DNA of 5,460 bases, from contig JAJZMO010000126.1 in NCBI GenBank assembly GCA_021798235.1, positions 1 to 5,460 of the forward strand, given 5' to 3'. The position numbers and the translations under genes were made by a program. The notes under the pieces are model-generated. The model was not told the origin of the DNA and did no database searches. It was given only the letters and a program-made list of their open reading frames with translations. This document shows, piece after piece, positions 1 to 5,460 of this stretch. This DNA comes from Acidobacteriota bacterium. Its GTDB lineage: Bacteria; Acidobacteriota; Terriglobia; Terriglobales; Acidobacteriaceae. Within the stretch, counting starts at the first letter, position 1. Every line of letters starts with the position of its first letter.

Positions 1-684
1 GCGAATTTGATTCCATTTCCACGCGAGATCGTTGCGCCGCGCCGCGCCCGTCCCCGATTCGCAGAGCGATCGAGGGCCGACGAGGAGTCCCGCAGCGAAC
101 CTGCCGCACAGATCCAATTGCGCATCTTTGAAGTGGATGCTCCGGCGGCAGCGGAGGCCTGCGCTGCGCCCGCTTCCGATCCATCCGCTGTCGGCTTGAC
201 GGGTGCCATTTACCTCGAGGCGCAATCGCAAGCCTCGTCCGATGAAGAGGCTGCGACGCCTGCATTGGATTTGGCACTGCCCGTCGCTGGCATTGGCAGT
301 CGCGCCATGGCCGTTGCCGTGGACTTTACCCTGGTGACGGGTGCTTTTTTTGCATTTTTGCTCGTGTTTGCGTTGACATCGCCGCAGTTGCCCGGCGGCA
401 TGCTGGCTGGGATGATTAGCATCCTTGTGTATGGCGCACTTTGGCTACTTTATCAAGGCATGTTTTTTTCGCTCGGCTACGCCACGGCGGGCATGCGCTA
501 TGCGCGCATCGCCTTCTGCACGCTGGAGGACAGCAACCCGACGCGCACCCTGTTGCTGCGCCGCATTCCTGCTTGGTGGGTCTCCGCACTACCCCTGGGC
601 CTGGGCTTTCTTTGGGCAGCATTCGATGAGGATGGCCTGTGCTGGCATGACCGCATGACCGGCATCTACCCCCGCACTTACTAA
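1..684 (+). CDS. RDD-family integral membrane protein, 5'-partial
   Basis: The reading frame is open from the left window edge to a TAA at 682-684. The first possible start inside the window is a TTG at 7, but no ribosome binding site can be seen, so the true start is probably upstream. Numbered from that TTG (225 residues), about 95 residues of Ala/Glu/Arg/Ser-rich, probably disordered cytoplasmic sequence precede an RDD domain. The domain opens with Arg99 and Asp106 of the R...D signature. Hydrophobic segments follow at about 100-125, 131-157 and 189-206. It closes with the typical C-terminal block, residues 207-219, containing GLCWHDRMTG. RDD proteins are small membrane proteins of mostly unknown function; some have been proposed to act in transport. 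No substrate can be read from the sequence. The gene is 152 nt upstream of the epimerase gene and has no clear functional link to the sugar genes. The family call is firm; the function is unknown. Confidence 0.85.
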   Translation, partial: ANLIPFPREIVAPRRARPRFAERSRADEESRSEPAAQIQLRIFEVDAPAAAEACAAPASDPSAVGLTGAIYLEAQSQASSDEEAATPALDLALPVAGIGSRAMAVAVDFTLVTGAFFAFLLVFALTSPQLPGGMLAGMISILVYGALWLLYQGMFFSLGYATAGMRYARIAFCTLEDSNPTRTLLLRRIPAWWVSALPLGLGFLWAAFDEDGLCWHDRMTGIYPRTY

Positions 685-825
685 ATCCTTTGCCCCAGAC
701 TCCTGTTCGGGTACTCTTGCGGAAAGAATTTTTCTACTCCACGCATCCCGCAAGGGAGCAGATGTAGAATTGCAGAGTTGCCTGCAGGCTGGCTCGTGCC
801 CAGCCCTTCGTAATCTCTGGTCATC

Positions 826-831
826 AAGGAG
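826..831 (+). promoter_or_regulatory. Ribosome binding site AAGGAG for the epimerase gene
   Basis: AAGGAG lies 5 nt before the GTG at 837. It decides the non-ATG start, because the Rossmann-fold strand (VLVAGAGGFVG) begins at residue 4 and no better start exists upstream in frame. Confidence 0.8.
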
Positions 832-836
832 CATCC

Positions 837-1817
837 GTGAAGAAAGTACTGGTTGCTGGAGCCGGTGGATTTGTTGGCAGCCATTTGGCGCGCCGCTTGA
901 AAGCAGAAGGCTACTGGGTACGGGGTGCGGACTGCAAACTCCCGGAGTTTTCTCAATCCGCCTGCGATGAATTTCTCCTAGGCGACCTTTGTGATCCAGC
1001 CCTGACCAGCAAAGCTCTGATCGGGATGGAGGATGTCTATCAACTGGCTGCCGACATGGGCGGAGCCGGGTACGTCTTCACGGGCGAGCATGACGCAGCC
1101 GTCATGCACAACTCCGCCGCCATCAACCTCAACATGCTGGAGTGTGGTCGGAAGGCAGGCATTGCGCGTATTTTCTATTCCTCTTCCGCTTGTATGTATC
1201 CCGAATACAATCAGATGGACCCAGAAAATCCCGTCTGCTCCGAGGACTCGGCCTACCCGGCCGCGCCCGATAGCGAGTATGGATGGGAAAAGCTCTTCAG
1301 TGAGCGTCTCTACTTCGCCTATGCGCGCAATTATGGCATGGTGGTTCGCGTCGCCCGCTTTCACAACATTTTTGGCCCGGAAGGCACCTGGTGTGGCGGC
1401 AGGGAAAAAGCTCCTGCTGCCATCTGCCGCAAGGTAGCCGAGGCCCAGGATGGCGGCGAGATCGAAATCTGGGGTGATGGCAAGCAGACGCGTTCCTTTT
1501 TGTACATTGATGAGTGCGTCGAGGGCGTGCGGCGACTGATGGAGTCCAACTTTGCCGGCCCCGTCAATATCGGATCGGAAGAGATGGTCACCATCAATCA
1601 GCTTGCGGAGTATGCCATGAAGATTGCCGGAAAAACGCTCACGATCCGGCACATTCCCGGACCGCTCGGCGTGCGTGGCAGAAACTCCGATAATCGTCTC
1701 ATCGCCGAGAAGCTGGGCTGGGCACCGTCGGGGTCGCTGTACTCTGGACTGGAAAGCACCTATCGCTGGATTGACCAGCAAGTGCGTGCCGCACAACCAG
1801 CTGCGCGGCGCGCTTAG
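837..1817 (+). CDS. GDP-mannose 3,5-epimerase-like NAD-dependent epimerase (extended SDR)
   Basis: This is a 326-residue extended SDR enzyme with a GTG start. The NAD-binding glycine motif is at residues 8-14 (GAGGFVG), with Asp32 after the second strand as expected for NAD binding. It closely resembles plant GDP-mannose 3,5-epimerase (GME), which converts GDP-D-mannose to GDP-L-galactose and GDP-L-gulose by transient C4 oxidation. GME-type blocks seen here are ADMGGAG (72-78), SSSACMYPE (115-123), YGWEK (148-152), FHNIFGPEGTW (175-185), GGREKAPAA (187-195), GDGKQTRSF (213-221), IDECVEG (224-230) and GVRGRNSDN (278-286). Cys119, Tyr148, Lys152, Lys191 and Arg280 correspond, with a constant offset of 26, to the catalytic or substrate residues Cys145, Tyr174, Lys178, Lys217 and Arg306 that I recall for Arabidopsis GME. 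It probably acts in the cytoplasm to supply a sugar for surface polysaccharide. Substrate is inferred from homology; a related GDP-sugar, including a GDP-heptose, cannot be excluded. It could form a transcription unit with the heptose genes, but a 291-nt gap follows. Confidence 0.88.
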   Translation: MKKVLVAGAGGFVGSHLARRLKAEGYWVRGADCKLPEFSQSACDEFLLGDLCDPALTSKALIGMEDVYQLAADMGGAGYVFTGEHDAAVMHNSAAINLNMLECGRKAGIARIFYSSSACMYPEYNQMDPENPVCSEDSAYPAAPDSEYGWEKLFSERLYFAYARNYGMVVRVARFHNIFGPEGTWCGGREKAPAAICRKVAEAQDGGEIEIWGDGKQTRSFLYIDECVEGVRRLMESNFAGPVNIGSEEMVTINQLAEYAMKIAGKTLTIRHIPGPLGVRGRNSDNRLIAEKLGWAPSGSLYSGLESTYRWIDQQVRAAQPAARRA

Positions 1818-2019
1818 GCTCGAAGCAACACACTTGCAGCGCAACGATTGTGGCGATGGCAACCTGGTCTGGGCGGCATTTTTTTAGAAACCAAGGCTGC
1901 ACGATCCACTGCAAAGCAGGGCCAATGTGATCGCTCCTGCACCGTTGCCCCTCGAAAAGGGATTGGATTTGGCCGTTGCCGTACCGTCCGTTCTGGTTGC
2001 GGGGAGCCACAGGTCGCAC

Positions 2020-2048
2020 TGGACAATTTTTATCTGACGAGGCATGAT
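2020..2048 (+). promoter_or_regulatory. Possible sigma70-type promoter upstream of gmhA
   Basis: TGGACA at 2020-2025 matches 5 of 6 bases of the -35 consensus. It is separated by 17 nt from CATGAT at 2043-2048, which matches 4 of 6 bases of the -10 consensus. Transcription would begin near 2055, giving a leader of about 54 nt before the gmhA TTG. The spacing is ideal but the -10 is weak, and such matches occur by chance. The 291-nt gap after the epimerase gene makes a promoter here reasonable. Confidence 0.3.
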
Positions 2049-2097
2049 GATTCGTTCGCGCGCTCCACTGCGGCTCGGATGTCACTTTGCGAATAAT

Positions 2098-2101
2098 GGA
2101 G
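2098..2101 (+). promoter_or_regulatory. Ribosome binding site GGAG for gmhA
   Basis: GGAG sits 7 nt before the TTG at 2109. An in-frame TAA at 2094-2096 rules out any start further upstream, so this site together with the TTG sets the N-terminus. Confidence 0.7.
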
Positions 2102-2108
2102 CACAGGC

Positions 2109-2741
2109 TTGGAAGACACCTTGAGGAACGTTGTCCGCGAGCAGTTGGGCGAGGGGCTGGATGTGCTCCGCGCCGTGCAAGCCGATGCAACCATCCACAC
2201 CTGCCTGGTAGAAGCTGCGCGCAACACAGCGCAGGCGTTGCGGGCGGGCAACAAACTGATGGTGGCCGGCAATGGGGGCAGCGCTGCCGATGCGCAACAC
2301 TTGGTGGCGGAGTTTGTCTGCCGCCTCTGTGAGGATCGACCAGCACTCCGCGCCGTGGCTCTGACCACGGACTCTTCCATCCTGACCGCCGTTGGCAATG
2401 ACTACGGCTTTGACCGCATCTTTGCCCGCCAATTGGAAGCGATCGGACAGCGTGGCGACATCTTTTTGGGCATCTCCGCTTCTGGAAACTCTCCCGACAT
2501 CCTGCGCGCGCTGGAGCAGGCTCGCGGCATGGGAATCCGCACCCTTGGATTGACCGGAAAGAGCGGTGGCAAAATGCAGCCCCTCTGCGATTTGTGCCTT
2601 TGCGTTCCCAGCACGGTCACCATGCACATTCAGGAAGCCCATCTCGCACTGGAACACATTTTCTGTTTGTTGGTGGAACGCATCTATTTCGAGCGCGATC
2701 AAACTACGGAAGTCCACACGCGGACGCAACCGGCAGGATAA
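2109..2741 (+). CDS. gmhA: Sedoheptulose-7-phosphate isomerase (phosphoheptose isomerase) GmhA
   Basis: GmhA is a cytoplasmic SIS-domain isomerase that converts sedoheptulose 7-phosphate to D-glycero-D-manno-heptose 7-phosphate, the first committed step to nucleotide-activated heptoses. The protein has 210 residues; E. coli GmhA has 192, and the extra length is mainly a polar C-terminal tail after about residue 192. Signature blocks are GNGGSAADAQH (54-64), VGNDYGFDRIFARQ (95-108), the phosphate-binding SASGNS (123-128) and LTGKSGGKM (148-156). Glu68 and His183 align with the E. coli catalytic pair Glu65 and His180. His64, Glu68, Gln175 and His183 match the zinc-ligand set I recall from the Burkholderia pseudomallei enzyme, so a metal-bound active site is likely. 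The start is TTG, fixed by an in-frame stop 15 nt upstream and a GGAG site. The next in-frame ATG is at residue 51, inside the fold. GmhA feeds both ADP- and GDP-heptose routes; the neighbouring hldE and hldD point to the ADP route. Confidence 0.95.
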   Translation: MEDTLRNVVREQLGEGLDVLRAVQADATIHTCLVEAARNTAQALRAGNKLMVAGNGGSAADAQHLVAEFVCRLCEDRPALRAVALTTDSSILTAVGNDYGFDRIFARQLEAIGQRGDIFLGISASGNSPDILRALEQARGMGIRTLGLTGKSGGKMQPLCDLCLCVPSTVTMHIQEAHLALEHIFCLLVERIYFERDQTTEVHTRTQPAG

Positions 2742-2775
2742 GCGATGGAAGCAAGCCTACGCGCAGGCAGATTGG

Positions 2776-2952
2776 CTACGCGGCTGACGGGTCGGCGGAA
2801 CGGGGTTCCCAAACCCATGGCTCCGGACCGCTGTTGGTGTTGCGGAAGATCTTGACCGCGCGCAACCCGAGCTTGCCAGCCTGACGCACGGAGAGATTCG
2901 CGCCACAGAGTTCGACGCTTCCTTCTTGGGTGACGGTATACTGACCACGCAT
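2776..2952 (-). CDS. Candidate small protein on the opposite strand, unknown function
   Basis: A 58-codon frame runs on the minus strand from an ATG at 2952-2950 to a TAG at 2778-2776, within the gap between gmhA and hldE. The product is mildly basic with no membrane segment. It reads like a folded small protein: a beta-like start (QYTVTQEGSVELCG), a helix-like basic stretch (LSVRQAGKLGLRAVKIFR) and a Trp-containing tail (PEPWVWEP). By hand count about 71% of third codon positions are G or C, higher than second positions (about 55%), as expected for a coding strand in this genome. Against it, no convincing ribosome binding site precedes the ATG. The frame stays open upstream into hldE antisense sequence, so a GTG at 2973-2971 is also possible. 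It would also be divergent from hldE with only 44 nt between the two starts. I do not recognise the family. It could be a genuine small gene, a remnant or a chance frame. Confidence 0.4.
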   Translation of the reverse strand: MRGQYTVTQEGSVELCGANLSVRQAGKLGLRAVKIFRNTNSGPEPWVWEPRSADPSAA

Positions 2953-2985
2953 TGCCGCTGGCCATCTGTGCACACCCGCTTGGTT

Positions 2986-2992
2986 GAAGGAG
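2986..2992 (+). promoter_or_regulatory. Ribosome binding site GAAGGAG for hldE
   Basis: GAAGGAG lies 4 nt before the ATG at 2997. It is a strong anti-SD match at slightly short spacing, and it supports this start for hldE. Confidence 0.75.
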
Positions 2993-2996
2993 CCAC

Positions 2997-4496
2997 ATGC
3001 TATCGAACTCCACTGCTGTTGCCGCTTGCATCGCGCAGAAGATACCCCGGCAAACGATTCTTGTCGTTGGCGATGTGATGCTGGACCGCTACATGTGGGG
3101 CAAGGTGGAGCGCATCTCGCCGGAGGCTCCTGTTCCGGTAATGCGCTTGGAAAATGAGACCGTCGCCGCCGGAGGGGCAGCGAACGTGGCCTGGAATCTG
3201 GTCTCGCTGGGAGCCACACCGCTACTCGTCGGCCTGATCGGCAAGGATGCGGAGGGAATGATTCTGGCGGCAATGCTGGACCAGCATGGCATCCGCGCGC
3301 ACCATGCCGTGCGCGGCACACGACGCACCAGCGTCAAAACCAGAATCGTCGGCGGACATCAGCATATCGCCCGCATTGACTCGGAAGAAACAAGTGCAGC
3401 AAGCGCCTCCGAAGAGGCCGCACTCATCGCTGCCGTGCAGCAGGCGTTGCAGGAGCAGCACTGTGCCGCCATTTTGATCTCCGATTACGGCAAGGGAGTC
3501 GTCACGGAAACACTGTGCCAATTTCTTATTCAGGAGGCGCATCAGCGCAGCATCCCTGTGCTGGTCGATCCCAAAGGCTGGGACTACAGCAAATATCGCG
3601 ACGCCACCGCGCTTTGCCCCAACCGCTCCGAATTGACGCAGGCCGTTGGCGGCGGCAAGTTGGATTTGGATACGCTGCTCCGTAAAGGCGCGGCGCTGCG
3701 CGAGAAGTTGCATCTGCAATTTCTTGTTGCGACGTTGAGTGAGCAGGGCATCGCGTTGGTAGATGCAGGCACGGAGGTTTTCCCGGCACAAACGCGCGAG
3801 GTCTTTGATGTTTCCGGCGCTGGCGACACGGTCATTGCCACACTCACAGCGGCCATTGCCGCAGACATGGCTCCGCGCGATGCCACGCTGCTGGCCAACA
3901 TTGCCGCGGGCATTGTCGTTGGCAAGATCGGAACCGTTCCCATTACGGCGCGGGAGTTGCTCGAAACCATTGCCAGCGCAGAAGAGCACGCACACGCGCA
4001 GCAGCACTGCTACACGCGCGCGGAGTTGGAGTCGCTCGTGCTCCAGTGGAAGCAGCAGGGCGAGCGCATCGTCTTTACCAATGGCTGCTTCGATCTGCTG
4101 CATGTTGGACACATCCGCCTGTTGCAAGAGGCCAAGGCGCTGGGCACCAAACTGGTCGTGGCCATCAATTCGGATGCGTCGGTGCAGCGACTCAAGGGTG
4201 CAGAGCGGCCCATCGTCAAGGAGCGTGACCGCGCAGAGATTCTTTCGCACCTAGCGAGTGTGGATGCGGTTACGGTCTTTGAGGAAGACACTCCCTTGGA
4301 AGCGATCCGGGTCGTCCGTCCACAGATTCTCGTCAAAGGTTCGGATTACACCGAGGCCACGGTGGTCGGCGCAGATCTGGTCAAAGAATGGGGCGGACGT
4401 GTGCATCTGATTCCCATCGTCGATGGCTTCAGCACCACGGGCACCGTGAAAAAAATCCGCCATGCAGCGGCGGCGCAAAAACAACCGAGGAAATAA
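2997..4496 (+). CDS. hldE: Bifunctional heptose-7-phosphate kinase / heptose-1-phosphate adenylyltransferase HldE
   Basis: This 499-residue cytoplasmic enzyme (E. coli HldE has 477) catalyses two non-consecutive steps of ADP-heptose synthesis. The N-terminal PfkB/ribokinase-type domain (about 15-325) phosphorylates D-glycero-D-manno-heptose 7-phosphate at C1. It shows GDVMLDRYMWGKVERISPEAP (from residue 25), the substrate-binding GGAANVAWN (59-67), SDYGKG, DPKGWDYSKY, PNRSE, and the anion hole with catalytic base, DVSGAGDT (271-278; Asp277). The C-terminal cytidylyltransferase-like domain (about 357-490) transfers AMP from ATP to the beta-1-phosphate. It shows TNGCFDLLHVGH (361-372; HxGH at 369-372), INSDASV, KGSDY and the terminal STTGTVKKIR (479-488). 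Between the domains is a linker rich in Ala, Glu and His (about 322-357). Both active sites look intact. The intermediate 7-phosphate must be removed by GmhB, which is not encoded here. The stop is 2 nt before the hldD start, so the two genes are almost certainly co-transcribed and probably translationally coupled. Confidence 0.97.
   Translation: MLSNSTAVAACIAQKIPRQTILVVGDVMLDRYMWGKVERISPEAPVPVMRLENETVAAGGAANVAWNLVSLGATPLLVGLIGKDAEGMILAAMLDQHGIRAHHAVRGTRRTSVKTRIVGGHQHIARIDSEETSAASASEEAALIAAVQQALQEQHCAAILISDYGKGVVTETLCQFLIQEAHQRSIPVLVDPKGWDYSKYRDATALCPNRSELTQAVGGGKLDLDTLLRKGAALREKLHLQFLVATLSEQGIALVDAGTEVFPAQTREVFDVSGAGDTVIATLTAAIAADMAPRDATLLANIAAGIVVGKIGTVPITARELLETIASAEEHAHAQQHCYTRAELESLVLQWKQQGERIVFTNGCFDLLHVGHIRLLQEAKALGTKLVVAINSDASVQRLKGAERPIVKERDRAEILSHLASVDAVTVFEEDTPLEAIRVVRPQILVKGSDYTEATVVGADLVKEWGGRVHLIPIVDGFSTTGTVKKIRHAAAAQKQPRK
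4487..4492 (+). promoter_or_regulatory. Ribosome binding site GAGGAA for hldD
   Basis: GAGGAA spans the last codons of hldE and lies 6 nt before the ATG at 4499. It supports that start over the in-frame ATG at 4388, which would add a 37-residue tail encoded inside hldE. Confidence 0.75.
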
Positions 4497-4498
4497 CT

Positions 4499-5449
4499 AT
4501 GTGGATTGTCACTGGTGGTTGCGGATTTATCGGCAGCAGCATCATTGCAGGATTGAACGCACGCGGCATCACGGACATTCTGGCCGTTGATGATCTGAAG
4601 AACGGTCAGAAATTTTTGAATCTTGCCGATTGCAAGCTGCTCGACTACCTCGACAAAGACAGCTTCCGCGCCAAGATTCTCTCCGGCTATTCCTTCGGCA
4701 CGATCCACGCCATTCTCCATCAAGGAGCCTGCGCGGACACGCTGGAGTACGACGGCGTTTTCATGATGGAAAACAACTATGCGTATTCCAAAGATGTGCT
4801 CCACTTTGCGCAGTCGGTGCGCGCGCCCATGGTCTATGCCTCGACAGCGGCGACCTACGGAGCCAGCACTGAATTCGTCGAGCACGAAGCCAATGAACGT
4901 CCACTCAACATTTATGGATGGTCGAAGTTGATGTTGGATCGCCATGTGCGTGCGCGGATGCAAACACTGACCGCGCCCGTCGTCGGTCTGCGTTACTTTA
5001 ATGTCTACGGCGCTCGCGAGGGCTTCAAGGGAAAGATGGCCTCAGTGATTTATCAGTTTCACCAGCAATGCGAGCGCACCGGGGTCATTCGCATGTTTGA
5101 AGGCTCTGGCCCGTATGCTGCGGGCGAACAGCGCCGCGACTTTGTCTTCGTCAGCGATCTGGTCAAAGTCAACCTACACTTCGCCCAAGGGAAATCCGCC
5201 AGCGGCGTCTATAACGTAGGCACAGGAAAAAGTCGCAGCTTTAATGACGTGGGGCGCGCGGTGATCGCGGCGCAGGGAAAAGGCGCAATCGAATATATTC
5301 CCTTTCCTGAGGGACTCAAGGAAAAATATCAAAACTTTACCGAGGCGGATCTCACCAGCCTGCGCAAAGCAGGATATGCAGAGCCCTTTGTGGAGTTGGA
5401 AGCAGGCGTGCTCCAAACCGTGCAGGAGATTCAGGCGCGCTCTGCGTAG
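4499..5449 (+). CDS. hldD: ADP-L-glycero-D-manno-heptose 6-epimerase HldD (RfaD)
   Basis: HldD is an extended SDR epimerase that inverts C6 of ADP-D-glycero-beta-D-manno-heptose to give ADP-L-glycero-beta-D-manno-heptose, the donor for LPS inner-core heptosyltransferases. The protein has 316 residues (E. coli 310) and starts directly with the Rossmann strand: TGGCGFIGS at 5-13. Family blocks follow: VDDLKNGQKF (30-39), HQGACADT (74-81), MMENNYAYSK (89-98), YASTAATYG (113-121), the catalytic YGWSK (139-143), RYFNVYGAREGFKGKMAS (165-182), RRDFVFVSD and EYIPFPEGLKEKYQ. Tyr139, Lys143 and Lys177 correspond to E. coli Tyr140, Lys144 and Lys178. Asp31, Lys38 and Lys53 around the cofactor site are as in E. 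coli, which uses NADP. Between FEGS and RRDF there are a few more residues than in E. coli, a common variation. The ATG at 4499 is chosen because of its ribosome binding site, the 2-nt gap after hldE, and because the family begins here. It ends in TAG 11 nt before the window edge. Confidence 0.97.
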   Translation: MWIVTGGCGFIGSSIIAGLNARGITDILAVDDLKNGQKFLNLADCKLLDYLDKDSFRAKILSGYSFGTIHAILHQGACADTLEYDGVFMMENNYAYSKDVLHFAQSVRAPMVYASTAATYGASTEFVEHEANERPLNIYGWSKLMLDRHVRARMQTLTAPVVGLRYFNVYGAREGFKGKMASVIYQFHQQCERTGVIRMFEGSGPYAAGEQRRDFVFVSDLVKVNLHFAQGKSASGVYNVGTGKSRSFNDVGRAVIAAQGKGAIEYIPFPEGLKEKYQNFTEADLTSLRKAGYAEPFVELEAGVLQTVQEIQARSA

Positions 5450-5460
5450 CCAGCGCGATC

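Larger units (their letters stand above)
1818..2108 (+). other. 291-nt intergenic gap between the epimerase gene and gmhA
   Basis: Neither strand shows a convincing gene: the frames present lack family motifs and good start contexts. It holds a run of seven T at 1879-1885 without a stem in front, a tiny CTGC/GCAG hairpin near 1910-1920, the possible promoter at 2020-2048 and the gmhA ribosome binding site. I see no tRNA, riboswitch-like structure or repeat. Confidence 0.6.

Noticed and set aside
765..770. TAGAAT as a -10 box for the epimerase gene
   Set aside because: The hexamer is a good match, but no -35 hexamer lies 16-18 nt upstream, so it is too weak to list.
780..789. Perfect 10-nt palindrome GCCTGCAGGC upstream of the epimerase gene
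   Set aside because: A single short palindrome without a second copy or spacing to a promoter is expected by chance; there is no support for an operator.
978..1862. Minus-strand open frame of 294 codons opposite the epimerase gene
   Set aside because: It is antisense to a well-supported gene, has no family signature, and has the composition expected of a shadow frame.
1879..1885. Run of seven T after the epimerase gene as an intrinsic terminator
   Set aside because: No stable GC-rich stem can be drawn immediately upstream; only the T-tract is present.
2803..2816. Hairpin GGGTT-CCCA-AACCC in the gmhA-hldE gap
   Set aside because: It has only 5 base pairs with no T-tract on either side, so it is not credible as a terminator. 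It also falls within the candidate minus-strand ORF.
3222..4250. Minus-strand open frame of 342 codons opposite hldE
   Set aside because: It is fully antisense to a certain gene, has no recognisable motif, and is explained by the codon bias of hldE leaving the opposite frame free of stops.
4388..4498. Extended N-terminus for hldD starting at the in-frame ATG at 4388
   Set aside because: It would add 37 residues encoded inside hldE that are not part of the HldD family. The ATG at 4499 has a ribosome binding site and begins exactly at the Rossmann strand.

Overview
The window is a moderately GC-rich bacterial segment that looks chromosomal, with every confident gene on the + strand. It is dominated by a nucleotide-sugar cluster: a GDP-mannose 3,5-epimerase-like enzyme, then gmhA, hldE and hldD. 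These last three supply most of the pathway from sedoheptulose 7-phosphate to ADP-L-glycero-beta-D-manno-heptose, the heptose donor for the LPS inner core. This implies a diderm (LPS-bearing) bacterium. The gene content, the GTG and TTG starts, and the RDD protein with a long Ala/Glu/Arg-rich N-terminal region would suit an Acidobacteriota genome. That placement is an impression from protein flavour, not something the sequence proves.

Layout: 1-684 is the 3' part of an RDD-family membrane protein gene whose start probably lies outside the window. 685-836 is a 152-nt spacer that ends in a strong ribosome binding site. 837-1817 encodes the GDP-mannose 3,5-epimerase-like SDR enzyme (GTG start). 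1818-2108 is a 291-nt non-coding gap with a possible promoter. 2109-2741 is gmhA (TTG start). 2742-2996 is a 255-nt gap whose opposite strand carries a plausible 58-codon ORF of unknown function. 2997-4496 is a full-length bifunctional hldE. 4499-5449 is hldD, starting 2 nt after the hldE stop.

Pathway: GmhA isomerises sedoheptulose 7-phosphate to D-glycero-D-manno-heptose 7-phosphate. The HldE kinase domain makes the 1,7-bisphosphate. A phosphatase (GmhB, not in this window) must remove the 7-phosphate. The HldE nucleotidyltransferase domain then makes ADP-D,D-heptose, and HldD inverts C6 to give ADP-L,D-heptose. The epimerase upstream belongs to a different nucleotide-sugar branch (GDP-mannose to GDP-L-galactose/L-gulose by homology). 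It most likely supplies another sugar for the same surface glycans.

I do not see a wholly novel system. The two points most worth a second look are the plant-GME-like enzyme next to the heptose genes and the minus-strand small ORF lodged between gmhA and hldE.
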